DNA of 64,000 nt, taken from Adiantum capillus-veneris. Its lineage: Eukaryota > Streptophyta > Polypodiopsida > Polypodiales > Pteridaceae. Both the position numbers and the translations under genes were made by a program. Shown piece by piece: positions 51,871 through 63,029 of this stretch. Below the pieces are notes generated by a model. The model had not been told where the DNA came from. It did no database searches and saw only the letters and a list, made by a program, of their open reading frames with translations. Where the stretch lies: positions 81,201,760-81,265,759 of the forward strand of contig CM043948.1 in NCBI GenBank assembly GCA_014529385.2, read 5' to 3'. Position 1 is the first letter of the stretch. Each line of letters begins with the position of its first letter.

Positions 51871-52674
51871 TTGTACGCCAAACCCCAGGCTAAACAGCCC
51901 AAGTGGTGTGCTATTGAACAAAAATGGACAAACCATGGGACGGAAGAATGTTATTATAACAAGGGATATGTGAGAGAGAGACCTTGCGCTCCCCAAGCTC
52001 AGGTAGCATCTCCTCAAATTCCACCAATGCCTAGGTATCAAGCAGGAAACCTACTAGGACCTATAGGTGTAGAAAGACCACAACCAGTGTTGGGGCAACA
52101 ACCACCCCTACCAGGATTACGACCAATCGGCATAAGATACACACCAACCATAACCAAATCAGAAGAGAAGTCTTTGGTGCCTATGCATGCATATTATGAA
52201 GATCCCAATGGATATGCTGCAAATCCTACCTATTATCCACCGGAAGAACCCTCAACACTAGAACCATGGAGCATGATGGGAGGTGCAGGACCACCAACAG
52301 TTGCGCAAGCAGTAGGAGAAGGAAGATATAGCTTGTATGAATGAACATTGTAGTTCATAGCCAACGGAGGCATGGGCAGGCAGAGACATGCATACCAACA
52401 AAGAGGAGCTCAAGGAGCACCAAAACAGCCTAAAGGACCCTGCTACAAGTGTGGCAGAGACCATTGGCTAAGAGATTGTCCTCATGATGAAATCATTAGA
52501 GTCAACACATATTGCACAGAGTGTGGAGTTACTCATTTGATTCCTGATTTCCCTAAGAACCCGAGCAAAGGAGCAAAAACTACCTTTAACATGCTGGAAG
52601 TAGTGCCTTCCAGTGGAGGGTTAGAAAACGAGACAATCATACCTATTCAGGCAGTGACGCGAGCCCAAGATTAA
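51871..52674 (+). pseudogene. gag: Element F gag C-terminus with two zinc knuckles
   Basis: Two open pieces in one frame (stop near 52344). A Pro-rich region is followed by C-Y-K-C-G-R-D-H-W-L-R-D-C and C-T-E-C-G-V-T-H-L-I-P-D-F, where the last Cys of the second knuckle is replaced by Phe. An upstream W-C-A-I-E-Q-K-W-T-N-H-x-x-E-E-C motif is shared with B. Confidence 0.82.
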
Positions 52675-53646
52675 AGAATGACGAAATGAGATCTTACCTC
52701 CTATTAAAGAATTTGAGGCAAGGTCACAAATTAACTTTGATATACATTCACAAGGGGGAGACCACGGATCAATTAGTTCGGGGCACAGCCAACCAAACTC
52801 GCTGAAAACTCTACCCTCTTACCTAGGAGAGTATGAAGCCAAGTCTGAGGTGAGAGCAATCCCATCTCAAAGACTTTCTTCTAACAGAGTGATGGATTCA
52901 CAAGGGTTGATTGAGTTATTGTCCACCCCGGTGGCATGCACAATCACATTAGCCGAAGTCCTAAGGTTACGACCTAACATATGGACCACAGTAGGAAAAT
53001 TCCTAGAAAAATTTGGAGTGAAAGACCCCACCTCGAAGCTTTAGGAAGGGATCAAAGAATTGGACAGGCCTCAACTAAACACTAGGCCAGTACCTCTGGA
53101 GAGTATTGTGAGGGAGAAGATGGAAACACCACGCTACCAGTAGAATTTCAAGGAGTAATTTCCAAAGCTATTCTTGACAGTGGAGCAGGAGTCGTTATCG
53201 CCACCAAGGAAATCTAGAAAAAATGGGAAAAACCAGCTTTGAGAGATACCAAAATGAAATTGCAATTGAAAGATGGGTTCATGGAGAAGCCTTGAGGACT
53301 CTTAGAAAAAGTGATTGTTACCTCATGCGGAATCGAGTATGAGCATACATTTGCAATAGTCGATTTCGACAAAAAGAACAATTACGAGATCATCTTGGGA
53401 AGACCATTCATGCGACAATTAAAGATGGTCCAGGATTGGGGTTACGACCACATATACCTCAGACATGGCGAGACAACAACCAAAATACTCCTGAAAGACC
53501 ATAGTTACAAAGATGTGAACCAGACACCAGTGGAAGAGTTTGATTCAGCTACATTAGCAGGGTCGGAACTCCCAGCATGGTTAGGGCAACAAAAAGAGCT
53601 ATGGATGTGCGGAGCTTCACATTGTGGGAGCTTAAAAAGAGAGTAA
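52675..53646 (+). pseudogene. Element F protease region
   Basis: Frameshifted pieces (52850-53044 in one frame, 53311-53646 in another). The active site A-I-L-D-S-G-A-G-V is intact near 53170-53193, and I-I-L-G-R-P-F-M-R-Q follows. Stops are present near 53041 and 53215. Confidence 0.8.
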
Positions 53647-54280
53647 TGCGTCTAGGAAAGAGCGATTGAGGACAAGGATTATATTCCGGAACCTTTTCTT
53701 GAAGATGCCTTGGAACCTCTGGAATGGGAACACATACTAGCAACATTGGATGTCTGTACCATTACAGATAGTCCAATAACAAAATTTTTCTACCCTATTA
53801 CATGATGGCTATGATGTGCTACCCTATTACATGGTAAGCATTATACCAGGAGGAGATGAGATTGTAGAACCACCAGAACAAGAAGAGTTTTATAACTCCT
53901 CTGAACATCTGGAGGTAAATAACGATGCAGATAATGAGTGTTTAGACAACTCAAGCGAGCGTGGGGAGAAAACAGAGAATATCAGGTTTTATGATTTTGC
54001 CAATCAGCACCCTAGACACCAGGAACGCTATAGGAGAAAATGAGCAGAAAACAAAGCAAGAGAGAACCTGATGCCTAGGACAAAAGATAAAACTCACTAT
54101 CTAATGCTTGTAAAAGCAGAGGATTGTGTAAAAGATCAAATATCAGGAAGACTCTCAAAAGTTCAAAGGGAAAGAACGCGAGAGGAAATAAGACAAGTAC
54201 GGAAAGCTAAAACAGAAACAAAATCACAAAAATCTCACAAATAAAAAAAAGAAACAACAAAAGACCCAGGATGGACCAAA
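53647..54280 (+). pseudogene. Element F charged PR-RT linker
   Basis: A broken, Glu/Lys-rich region corresponds to the linker in B (about 18000-18850). Only 53816-54043 is open; a short local duplication of CTACCCTATTACATG occurs near 53793-53832. Confidence 0.65.
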
Positions 54281-55678
54281 TTGGAGAGTAAACAGAAATA
54301 CCAAGAACTAAAATGGTCTTTACGAGAGGTATGGACTACTGAGGGAGATAGTGATGGTAAGGGGGAGTTAGAAAAAGGAAACATGAATGTACCATCACCC
54401 TTTCGGAAATTCACCATCCAGGACAGAAAAATCATAATGACACCACCAATCAAGGAAAGAACAAACCAGGAATCTTACGATGGGCCGAAAAATGCCAAAT
54501 GGATAGACCTCGCCGAACCAAGTGAAGAGCCTCAGCCGGTCTATATCACAATTGATTTAGAACCTGAAGAAGAAGAATTGCTAACACAACTTCTCAAGAA
54601 GTATAAAGATGTGTTTGCATGGTCCTACAAAGACCTCAAAGGAATTGATCCATCGATATGTCAACATACAATTCCTTTGAAATCAGATGCCAAACCTAGC
54701 AAACAACGTCCTTATACATATAATGACGCATTTGCTAAACGAATCAAAGAGGAGATTGACAAGATGATGGATGCTGAATTCATCTATGAAATCGAACATA
54801 CAGATTGGGTGTCACCCATTGTGGTTGTCCCCAAAAAGAATGGAAAACTACGAGTGTGTGTAAACCTCAAGAAGGTAAATGCAGCCACCATAAGGGACAA
54901 TTATCCCTTGCCGATCACAGAACATGTACTTGAGAGGGTGGCTGGGAAACGGGCTTATTCCTTTCTAGATGGGTTTTTAGGGTATAACCAACTGGCAATT
55001 GCAATAGAGGATCAACACAAAACAGCGTTTGCCACAGAATGGGAAATTTATGCGTATCGAGTTATGCCTTTTGGCTTAACTAATGTCCCAGCTACTTTTC
55101 AAAGGTTAATGACGCATGCGTTCAAAGAATACCTGAGAATATTCTTAGAAATATACATGGATGATCTTTGTGTATACTCTCTTCTACGAGAGGAACATAT
55201 TGACCATTTGCAAAAGGTATTTGAAAAATGCAAAACATATCGAATCTGTCTTAACCCGGAAAAGTGTATTTTCATGGTTAGGCAAGGCCGCATCTTAGGA
55301 CAAATTGTCTCAAGAAATAGCATAACCACAGACCTAGACAAAATCAAAGTCATAGTAGACCTGCCCAAGCCTACTAATGTGAAACAAGTGCAATCCTTCA
55401 TGGGACACTGCGGATATTATCGAAGATTCATATATATGTATGCAGTCATCGCACAACCTCTGTATCGTTTGTTAGTCAATTTCGACTGGATTGAGGAGTG
55501 TGAAACTTCATTCCAAAAGCTGAAGGAAAACCTTGTATCACCACTTGTACTTAAAGCACCAGATTGGGAAAAGATATTCCATGTTCACATTGATGCATCT
55601 GCATATGCAATCGGGAGTATTCTGGCTCAACCTAGAGACGGAACAATGGATTTTCCAGTTTGTTATGCAAGCAAATAG
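54281..55678 (+). pseudogene. pol: Element F reverse transcriptase
   Basis: A 465-residue open segment runs from the linker through the RT (V-V-P-K-K-N-G-K-L-R-V, V-M-P-F-G-L-T-N-V-P-A-T-F-Q, I-Y-M-D-D-L-C) into the first RNase H block (H-V-H-I-D-A-S-A-Y-A-I-G). It retains the Trp codon before V-S-P-I that is a stop in B. This is the best preserved F segment. Confidence 0.92.
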
Positions 55679-56211
55679 TTAAATAGTGCGGAAAAGAACT
55701 ACACAACCACCAAAAGAGAGGGGTTATGAATGATTTATGCTGTAAATAAATTTCGGCATTATTTGCTCGCAAACAAATTTGTGTTCTTCACAGATCATCA
55801 CTTTTGTATCTGGTAAATAAACCATGCAATACAGGGAGAATTATACGCTGGTTTAATATATTGCTAGAGTTTGATTTCACAATGGTAGTCAAAAAGGGTA
55901 AAACTCATCTATGGGCGGATCATCTTTCAAGGCTACAATATTAAAATGATACCCAAGTGGTCTCAAGAAATTGTTAGCATTCTTTCCTTTGGAGGTAGGT
56001 TTGATAATAAGGAAAACAGATCCAAACACAAAGAATTTGACAAACAAAAAACATTCAGTTGCTTGCAGGATGGCTGTATCATCTAGGATCGGACCAAATT
56101 CTATGATTATGTATAAATCCGGAGGAATTCGAGTGTTATCTTGAAGAAGCACATGTCCAAGATTGTGCATTTCATTGTTCAACAGTGAAAACACACTAGA
56201 GACTGAAACAA
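55679..56211 (+). pseudogene. Element F RNase H remainder and first H2C2 module
   Basis: Short frames broken by stops and indels encode K-N-Y-T-T-T, F-V-F-F-T-D-H-H and D-H-L-S-R, then an A-H-V-Q-D-C-A-F-H-C segment that opens the first H2C2 module. The module ends in the next segment. Confidence 0.7.
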
Positions 56212-56785
56212 TTGGGGGTTTATTGGCCAACTATGTATGCCGACACACATGCTTATGTTAACAATTGTACTATATGTAGTGCCAAACGACCAGTGGATCA
56301 TGTGACATTGTTTCAGGTAAACATTGCACCTGCATGGAGTCAATATATCATTGATTTCTTAACCACAAGGATGTTTCCTGAAAACATAACAAAAGCACGG
56401 AAAAGGGCTATAGAGATGGAGGCTCGCGACTTTAGTTTAATTGGGAACCAACTCTATAAGCGAGGAAAGGACAATCAACTTAAAATCTATGCAAGTGAAA
56501 GTAAATACCTACTGATTCTAGAACACGCACATGGAGGCATAAGTGGAGGCCATTTTTCAGGCGATAAAAGGGTAAAAATTGTCTTAACCACAGGAATATG
56601 GTGGCCTACATTACATATGGATGTTGAAGAGTTTGTAAAGCGTTGTGACGCTTGTCAACGCACCAAGGTGCCGATAAAGAGAGATGAAATGTCACTACGG
56701 CCAATGATGGGAGCAAGGGCATTTGCAAAATGGGGCATTGATTTTGTGGGACCTATTTCACCCCCTGCATACCTGGAGCAATTGC
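56212..56785 (+). pseudogene. pol: Element F H2C2 modules and integrase start, truncated by deletion
   Basis: The segment has L-G-V-Y-W-P-T-M ... C-T-I-C, then a second H2C2 (G-G-H-F-S-G-D ... C-D-A-C-Q-R-T-K), then W-G-I-D-F-V-G-P-I-S-P-P-A-Y. Just after this, near 56780, homology jumps to ORF3; everything from mid integrase core to early ORF3 (about 5.5 kb in B) is missing. Confidence 0.85.
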
Positions 56786-59468
56786 CACAACCTTCACCTG
56801 GGCAATGCAGAAGAGCAAGCCAAAGGTGATCAACTATGCTGCATATATCCATGATAATCTAGTGAAGATGGGCAACAAGAACCCCACCTACATTGTGCCG
56901 AGTGAGCTGATCACGAAAGTGGTTTATGGGGCATTGCACGCCAAGGGAAGATGGCACGACCCTCCATCACAGAATGACTGGCTAAGGCTCAAGGAAGATA
57001 AAGAGGATGAACCGCCCAAAGCACCCAGAGTTTCCACAAGGTTGAAGCGCCGGTTAGAGACCGTGCAAGAGGAGCAGCCAGAGTTGAAGAAGGGAAAGAA
57101 GGAATTTGTACAAGGGCCGGTCAAAGAGACAAAATCACAGAAACGGCACGGCTAGAGCGGCTAATGGAAAGCTTCAGAGTCGAAAGAGCCCTCAAGGGAG
57201 ATTTGACCGAGCTATGGAAGCCATCACTAGAGGTCATGTCGGGGTCATCCCGAAGGGTGCACAGAGACAGATTTGAAGATTACATTAAGAATTTTGAGAT
57301 CCTGGATGCTACGGCAGAAAACATCCCTAACATCCCATTTACAGAAGAAGAAGTAGATGAAGTAAGACGGAAATTTCTAGAAGAGTAGGAAGGCCAGGAA
57401 AGAGAGCGGAAGACGAAGGCGGACCGGGACTTCAAGAAGAAGCCACCAACTCCACCGTCAAGCCCGGAGTCCAGCCCACCGCCATCACCACCTCCTCGTA
57501 GCCCTCCACAAAATCAACAAAAGGAGGAGCTAGACAAATCTGAAGATCAAGAAGATTCAAGGCAAGAACAGATCCAAGAGTAAGAGAAAAAAGAAGAAGC
57601 TAAGCCCAAAGATGAGCAGCCAGAGCCAGATGAAGCAAGGTTTAACACGTTTCTTGATCTACTAGCTGTTGGATATTCAAAAGAAGAGGCAGCTACAGTG
57701 GCATTTGACTTGGCAAGCACAAGGTCCAAAGAACAGAAGCAGAGCCTACGGTTAGTGGAACTAAAAGAGATGGCCACTAATACAGTGGACCTGCTAGCCA
57801 CCCACCAATGATTGGGATGTGGTGATGAACAAGCTAACCGGGCTCAGGGCACAATCGATGGCCATGGAAAGTGAGATGGCTAATCTCAAAGCCAATGAAG
57901 TCCTGATCAAATCTGAAGTAGACACTCTACAAAGACAGAACCAAGGGCATATAGAGAAGGAAGTAGAGCTGCAAGCCAGTCTAGCCACGGCATTGCAAAG
58001 ATGCCAGGAGATGGAACGAGAGAATCAGGAAGCAGCTCAAAGACTGCAAGGAGTTGAAGACGAATACAAAAAACTTAGCAAGTCATTGTTGACAGATGCA
58101 GAAAGGGAAAGGGACAACGTAACCCTACAACTTGCTGAAGAATCCGAGGAAGTGTAAGCCGTGCGGAATGCCAAAGAGAAGGCAGAGATAGAGCAGGAGG
58201 CTAGCCAGGATGAGGTCATCGAGCTAAAAGATCAGATTAAATTCAAAGATCAAACCATCCAACGGCTACGGGCATCTCCTGCCAGAGTCAGAGCTACTAG
58301 CTCGACTCACACCACTTCAGAAATTCATCTTTATGAAGAACAAATGAAAGAGATCCAAAAGGAGTTAACTTTAGAGAAAAAGCAGAGGTTGATGATGGCC
58401 AAAGGGTCAGTGATCATGCAAACCCGCATGGAAGAAGAGAACAAAGAAATGCAGAATGAGCTAGAAACCATCAAGAGAAAGCTCGAAGAGGTGGAAAAAA
58501 TAAATGCCGATCTAAACGACCTACTTGTGAATATGGGAGAACAAGCTGAAGCGGAAAAGAAGACCTGAGAGGCCAGCAGCAAACAAAAGAGCAGTTTAGC
58601 ACAAGGCCAACAGCCATGGAAGGAATAGACTTAGAGAATGTGGCAGATCCTGTGGACACACCCATGCAAGAGGAAATCCTTGTAGGACCCTCTCAAGAAC
58701 CACAAGATCTGACACAAGAAGAAGAAGAGAAGCTGCGAAAGGCCATAGAAGCAGAAATCAGAGACACGCCCAAAGAAGCCTTGGAATGGGAGCAGAGGGT
58801 CTTTAAATCAATGAGATAGACGCCAGCAACCTTTGGCGTGAATGGCTACAACCCTCTCTCCCATATCCTCTGCTAAAGTATGAAGCTACCACAATCAACA
58901 AAAGAATCAGAGAGGAGCCAGCAGTGCCACTGTACAAAGCAGACATCTCCAAGCCTGAAGGGGTAAAGTTGATAGTCGACTCTCAACCCAGGTGGAGAAA
59001 GGCATGGCTGACAAGGTATCCACAGTATCTAATCCATCTGGTAGAGGCACCAAAAGTCACCAGAGATAACCTAAGTTTCTTCCCTCTACCAAGGATGCGG
59101 ACATGGAAGGCCCATGAGCTATTGCAAAGAAGCCAACCTACTTGGCTAAATTACCCAAAGCTGCCAGGCTTGAAGGCAGGCGAGAGAATAAGTGTTCAAT
59201 ACATGGTGAAAACCCTAATGGGCGCGCCATCAAATTGTTCACTGGCTCGCCTGAACTATCTTGCATTATGATGAGAAAGATTTGCAAAACACTTTTGGCA
59301 GTCTACGAGACGTTCAAACTAGGCCAGGCGACAAACAATATCTTCTTCTTTCAAGATACATACAGATGTCCATACGATCTGTCTGGTCAGCCTTCCAAGG
59401 AGGTGATACATGCATTGTATCAAAGGATCATGTTTTTGCCATCATATCACCTCCAGGCCTTTGAAGAA
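56786..59468 (+). pseudogene. Element F ORF3 (N-terminal part lost, frameshifted)
   Basis: Open pieces at 56805-57155, 57164-57388, 57819-58157, 58161-58568, 58616-58819, 58924-59271 and 59142-59492 lie in several frames. They align with B ORF3 from V-N-Y-A-x-x-I-H onward: the conserved N-terminal region, a long coiled coil, and the C-terminal domain (S-Q-P-R-W-R-K-A-W-L, Y-L-I-H-L-V-E-A-P-K, L-F-T-G-S-P-E-L-S-C, Y-Q-R-I-M-F-L-P-S). The C-terminal domain is more similar to B than the coiled coil, suggesting constraint before decay. The last codons continue at 62867 beyond the inserted element. Confidence 0.82.
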
Positions 59469-59490
59469 GCTTTCTACGAGTTAGGTTTTT

Positions 59491-59533
59491 GAGCGAGCTC
59501 AACGGAGCGAGCTTTGGAGCAAGTTTTTTTTTT
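59491..59533 (+). repeat. Left terminal inverted repeat of the palindromic element
   Basis: Two GAGCGAGC units and a T run; the reverse complement is at about 62810-62853 with a few mismatches. The outermost 14 bases match poorly between the ends. Confidence 0.75.
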
Positions 59534-59789
59534 TTTTAGGACCACCCTCCCTACCTCCTCTCGCCGCCCATGTGCTTCCTCCTCTTCCCTTCCTCCTCCT
59601 CCTTAGCCTCCTCCTTCAACATCCTCCGTCTCCTCCACCCCCTCTCTCCATCTACTCATCTAACCGCCCTCCCTTTCTCCATCTCCTCCTCTAGCAACCG
59701 CCATCCCTTCCCCAAAGTCCTCTTCTCCTACTCCCTTCTTCATCTCTCTTTTCTTATCACTCTATAACCCCTATCCCTCTCCCTAAACC

Positions 59790-59828
<39 letters not shown>

Positions 59829-59901
59829 CTATCTCTCTCCCCCCCCCCCTCTCTCTTATTGTCTTTCCTCTCTCCATGTGTGTGTGTGTCTCCCACCTGC
59901 C

Positions 59902-59954
<53 letters not shown>

Positions 59955-60135
59955 TTCTTGCTCTTTACCCTTGCCACCATGCCCTTCCACTAGTAGTTTT
60001 GATAAGTTTTTTCAAAGAAAAAAATCTCCCCTCCACTAGCTCTCTTTCCCTCTGGTTTGTTTTAAAAGAAATTAAGACACCTTCCGTCTCTCCCTCTCAC
60101 AATTTTTTCTGCCTCCTTTTCTCTCTCCTGTTCAC

Positions 60136-60212
<77 letters not shown>

Positions 60213-60226
60213 ACACACACCCTAAT

Positions 60227-60320
<94 letters not shown>

Positions 60321-60406
60321 ACACACACCCTAATGATCTCTCTCTCTCTCTCTCTCCCTCCTCCTCACTCTTCCCTTCCCTCCCATCCCAGAGTGAGCTC
60401 CACCCC

Positions 60407-60446
<40 letters not shown>

Positions 60447-60662
60447 CCATGCCCTTTCCTTCCCTCCCGTCCCACAAACAGAGAAGGGGGGGGGGGGGAT
60501 CCATTGAAAAATTTAAAAAAAGTACTAGCAGTATCGCTAGTGCCTGTCCTTTTTTTGTAAAAGAGGGAGAGCAAGGGAGAGAAAGAGAGAGTGATAGCAG
60601 GTGGGAGAGAGAAGGGGGGTGGGATTGGGACCCTCTCTGCTTCCTGTCACGTTGCCACTTCA
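59534..60662. repeat. Left arm interior: CT, CA and C-rich low complexity
   Basis: It contains CT arrays (59791-59825, 59903-59955, 60147-60171 and others). A duplicated (CT)n(CA)n unit with CACGTGCGCACACACACACC and CCTAATGAT lies at 60150-60350, and a G run at 60486-60498. Near 60520-60550 AGTATCGCTAGTGCCTGTCC is matched inversely near 62065-62090. No gene. Confidence 0.8.
60150..60350. repeat. Tandem duplication of a (CT)n(CA)n-containing unit
   Basis: Two copies, about 120 bp apart, each run (CT)n, (CA)n, CGTGCGCACACACACACCC, TAATGATCT. The unit boundaries coincide with the microsatellites. Confidence 0.85.
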
Positions 60663-60807
60663 GTCCCTTCAATCCCAAAGAGAAATGAAATGAAATGGAA
60701 TAAAAATGTTATATTAAATGTCTTCAAAAGACCAAAATGACCCATGATACCAAACTTATACAATATCGGTGGATCTAATACAATATCTGGGTATAAAATA
60801 AAATGTA

Positions 60808-60839
<32 letters not shown>

Positions 60840-60858
60840 GGAAGGAAAGGGTTGGTTT

Positions 60859-60912
60859 GGGGGGGGGGGGGGGGGGGGGGGGGCGGGGGGGGGGGGGGGG
60901 GGGGGGGGGGGG
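60859..60912. repeat. Poly(G) run
   Basis: About 53 G residues with one C interruption, in the left arm. The right arm has the complementary C run at 61169-61242, so the two are inverted counterparts. Confidence 0.9.
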
Positions 60913-61023
60913 CGGGACAAATATTGTGAGAGGGGGAGAAGTGAAGGTGATGTTTTTTTTTTTCTAAGAGGAAATGAGAGGGAGTGCAAGGAAGCTTAAT
61001 AAAAAAAAGGGAAAAAAAAAAAG

Positions 61024-61071
61024 TCCTCATAGCAATAGCTATATCTCGATATCTGGCTATTGCTATGAGGA
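61024..61071. repeat. Hairpin at the centre of the palindromic element
   Basis: TCCTCATAGCAATAGC at 61024-61039 and its exact reverse complement at 61056-61071 flank a 16-base centre that can partly pair (ATATC/GATAT). A run of A lies before it and a run of T after it. Confidence 0.95.
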
Positions 61072-61167
61072 TTTTTTTTTATTTTTTATTTTAATTTAGG
61101 CTCTTTTGCACTCCCTCTCTTTTCCTCTTTTCAAAAAACATTATCACACCTCTCTCCCTCTCACAAT

Positions 61168-61168
<1 letters not shown>

Positions 61169-61242
<74 letters not shown>
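61169..61242. repeat. Poly(C) run of 74 bases
   Basis: An uninterrupted C run directly adjoins the 5' end of an inserted LINE 3' fragment. It is the inverted counterpart of 60859-60912. Confidence 0.92.
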
Positions 61243-61244
<2 letters not shown>

Positions 61245-61784
61245 GATCTTGGCATGATATGAAGATCGTGTTTGGAAGATAGGATGTATTACACTTGTCA
61301 CATGATGCCTCAATAGACTTCCTATTGAATGAAGCTTTTATACAACACCAATGTATTATGGCCCATGAGAAATTCGGGGGGTCACGCTTCATGCATTACG
61401 CCACCCATATTGTCCCCAACTACAAAACCGTGCTCTTTATCAAAAGAGGAAATTATACTCACCCTTACATGCCTGAGATGATCCCCTTGTCAGCGATACA
61501 CAATATCGCATCCATTTCAATAAGCTCCCACTCCCTTCGATGCAAGAAAGGGTGTTGGGACAATGGAGAAGAGTCGAATCAAGTCTGCACAAACTTTCCT
61601 CTCCCAGCCATAGTGTGGGCTCTCCATTGCGGCTCTCATCACCACAATTTTGGAGCACCGAGAATCACTCATCAATCACACACATACTACATCACATGTA
61701 ACTTTGGTGTCATAGGTCATATTTGACGTTCAAAAAAGATAATAAAATATATCTCTCTATCTCTCCCTCCCATGCCAACCGCTC

Positions 61785-61833
<49 letters not shown>

Positions 61834-61837
61834 CCCC
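61243..61837 (+). pseudogene. LINE 3' end copy inside the palindromic element, with CT tail
   Basis: It begins at GATCTTG (61245), the same truncation point as the copy at 41041, runs through the finger region with stops, and ends with GGTCATATTTGACG, an ATAATAAAATATATCTCTCTAT tail (read in pieces) and a CT array (61788-61830). Confidence 0.85.
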
Positions 61838-62091
61838 TTTTTCTCTTTCTCTCTCATTTTATTTTATACCCATGCATTGTATTAGATCCACCAAGATTGT
61901 ATTATCTTGATCTCGTAGGTCATTTTGGCCTTATGAAAACGCTTAATATAACATTTTCTTCCATTTTGGTTAATATAATATTTCATTCCATCTCCTTTTA
62001 TTTCTCTCTAGGATCGGGCGGTGTGGTGGAGAGAGAGAGAGAGAGAGGGAGGGGGAGCAAAAAGTGAGGCACTAGCGATATCATTGGGACC

Positions 62092-62240
62092 TTTTTTTTT
62101 GGAGAGAAGAAGAAGAGAATTTTAACGTCTTAGGAAACTATCCCAAGAGACCTTAAAGATGTACCCGACGAGGAGAGTTGAACTCAAGATCTGTTATTCA
62201 AGAGGGAAATGGCATAACCAATCTACCACACTTGGGTGAT
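62092..62240 (-). mobile_element. tRNA-derived SINE-like sequence
   Basis: On the minus strand 62163-62237 resembles a tRNA. Acceptor ends ACCCAAG and GTCGGGT pair at five positions, an A-box-like TGGTAGATTGG follows about 10 bases in, and a B-box-like GAGTTCAACTC is present. The sequence continues for about 60 bases and ends in a run of nine A (62093-62101 as T). This is the layout of a Pol III-transcribed SINE. The anticodon stem is degenerate, and no target duplication was found. Confidence 0.6.
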
Positions 62241-62252
62241 AGAAAGGTTATA

Positions 62253-62254
<2 letters not shown>

Positions 62255-62285
<31 letters not shown>
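62255..62285. repeat. Poly(G) run near the SINE
   Basis: About 30 G residues are followed by GGA/GA-rich sequence. It may form quadruplexes. No gene is seen between here and the right inverted repeat, which otherwise holds GT/GA arrays (62523-62630) and GGT-rich sequence. Confidence 0.85.
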
Positions 62286-62286
<1 letters not shown>

Positions 62287-62357
62287 GGAGGAAGGGGAAG
62301 GGCTAGAGAGAGGGAAGATGGAGGGGCGGACGAAGAGAAAGAGGTGGGGGGCCATAC

Positions 62358-62397
<40 letters not shown>

Positions 62398-62517
62398 AGG
62401 GGCAAGATCTAGGGAATGGGTTGGAGGAATCATGGGAGAGAGAGATGGGGAGGGATGAGGGGGTTTGCAAAAAAAAAACCCGAAGGAATTAGCAAAATCG
62501 TTAATGCCTTGGGCTTT

Positions 62518-62583
<66 letters not shown>

Positions 62584-62588
62584 AGGGA

Positions 62589-62635
<47 letters not shown>

Positions 62636-62809
62636 GAGGAGGTCCTTGGCTACTCCACTGGAGGGAGGGGCAGCAATGGGCGGTGGTGGTAGGAGTAGGG
62701 GCAGCACATGGTGGTAGTAAGCTAACACCTCTATCACCAATGGTGGGCTAGGGTGGTGGTGGTGATGGTTGCTAAGGGGCAGCAATGGGAGGTAGTGGTG
62801 GTGGGATGA

Positions 62810-62853
62810 AAAAAAAAAAGCTCGCTCCAAAGCTCGCTTCATTGAGCTCGCTC
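62810..62853 (-). repeat. Right terminal inverted repeat of the palindromic element
   Basis: An A run, then AGCTCGCTCCAAAGCTCGCT and TTGAGCTCGCTCCGTAAC, inverse to 59491-59533. It is followed by TATCCCC and the 8-bp duplication GCTTTCTA. Confidence 0.75.
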
Positions 62854-62866
62854 CGTAACTATCCCC

Positions 62867-62977
62867 GCTTTCTATACCGACTTCTTCACAATCAGCACTG
62901 ACATATTCGGCCCGACACTACAGGTTCAACATGCAAGATATGAGTCACTGCTCAAGATGAGAGAAAGCCTAAGATGA
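62867..62977 (+). pseudogene. Element F ORF3 C-terminal end
   Basis: After the duplicated GCTTTCTA the frame reads Y-T-D-F-F ... I-F-G-P-T-L ... A-R-Y-E-S-L-L-K-M and stops at TGA 62975-62977. It matches the very end of B ORF3 (I-F-G-P-T-L ... R-Y-E-S-H-L-Q-M), which confirms the target site of the insertion. Confidence 0.88.
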
Positions 62978-63016
62978 AGAAGTAGCTCAACAGCCATGTC
63001 GGGGACAACATGAGCA

Positions 63017-63029
63017 AGGAGGGGGGGAG
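63017..63029 (+). other. Element F polypurine tract
   Basis: AAGGAGGGGGGGAG runs into the TGTTAG start of the 3' LTR and is near-identical to the tract of element B. Confidence 0.82.

Larger units (their letters stand above)
59477..62866. mobile_element. Palindromic (foldback-like) DNA transposon, 3.4 kb, no transposase
   Basis: The flanking 8-bp duplication GCTTTCTA occurs at 59469-59476 and 62867-62874, and removing the insertion restores the F ORF3 frame. Terminal inverted repeats contain GAGCGAGCTC and GAGCGAGCTTTGGAGC-type sub-repeats, followed by T runs (59491-59533; reverse complement at 62810-62853). Further inside, matching inverted blocks occur (60663-60800 against 61855-62005; 60913-61000 against 61085-61168) around a hairpin core at 61024-61071. 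The 8-bp duplication fits hAT-type elements. No transposase ORF is present. Confidence 0.75.

Noticed and set aside
62163-62237. A functional tRNA gene
   Set aside because: The anticodon arm does not pair, the acceptor stem has mismatches, and a SINE-type body and A tail follow.
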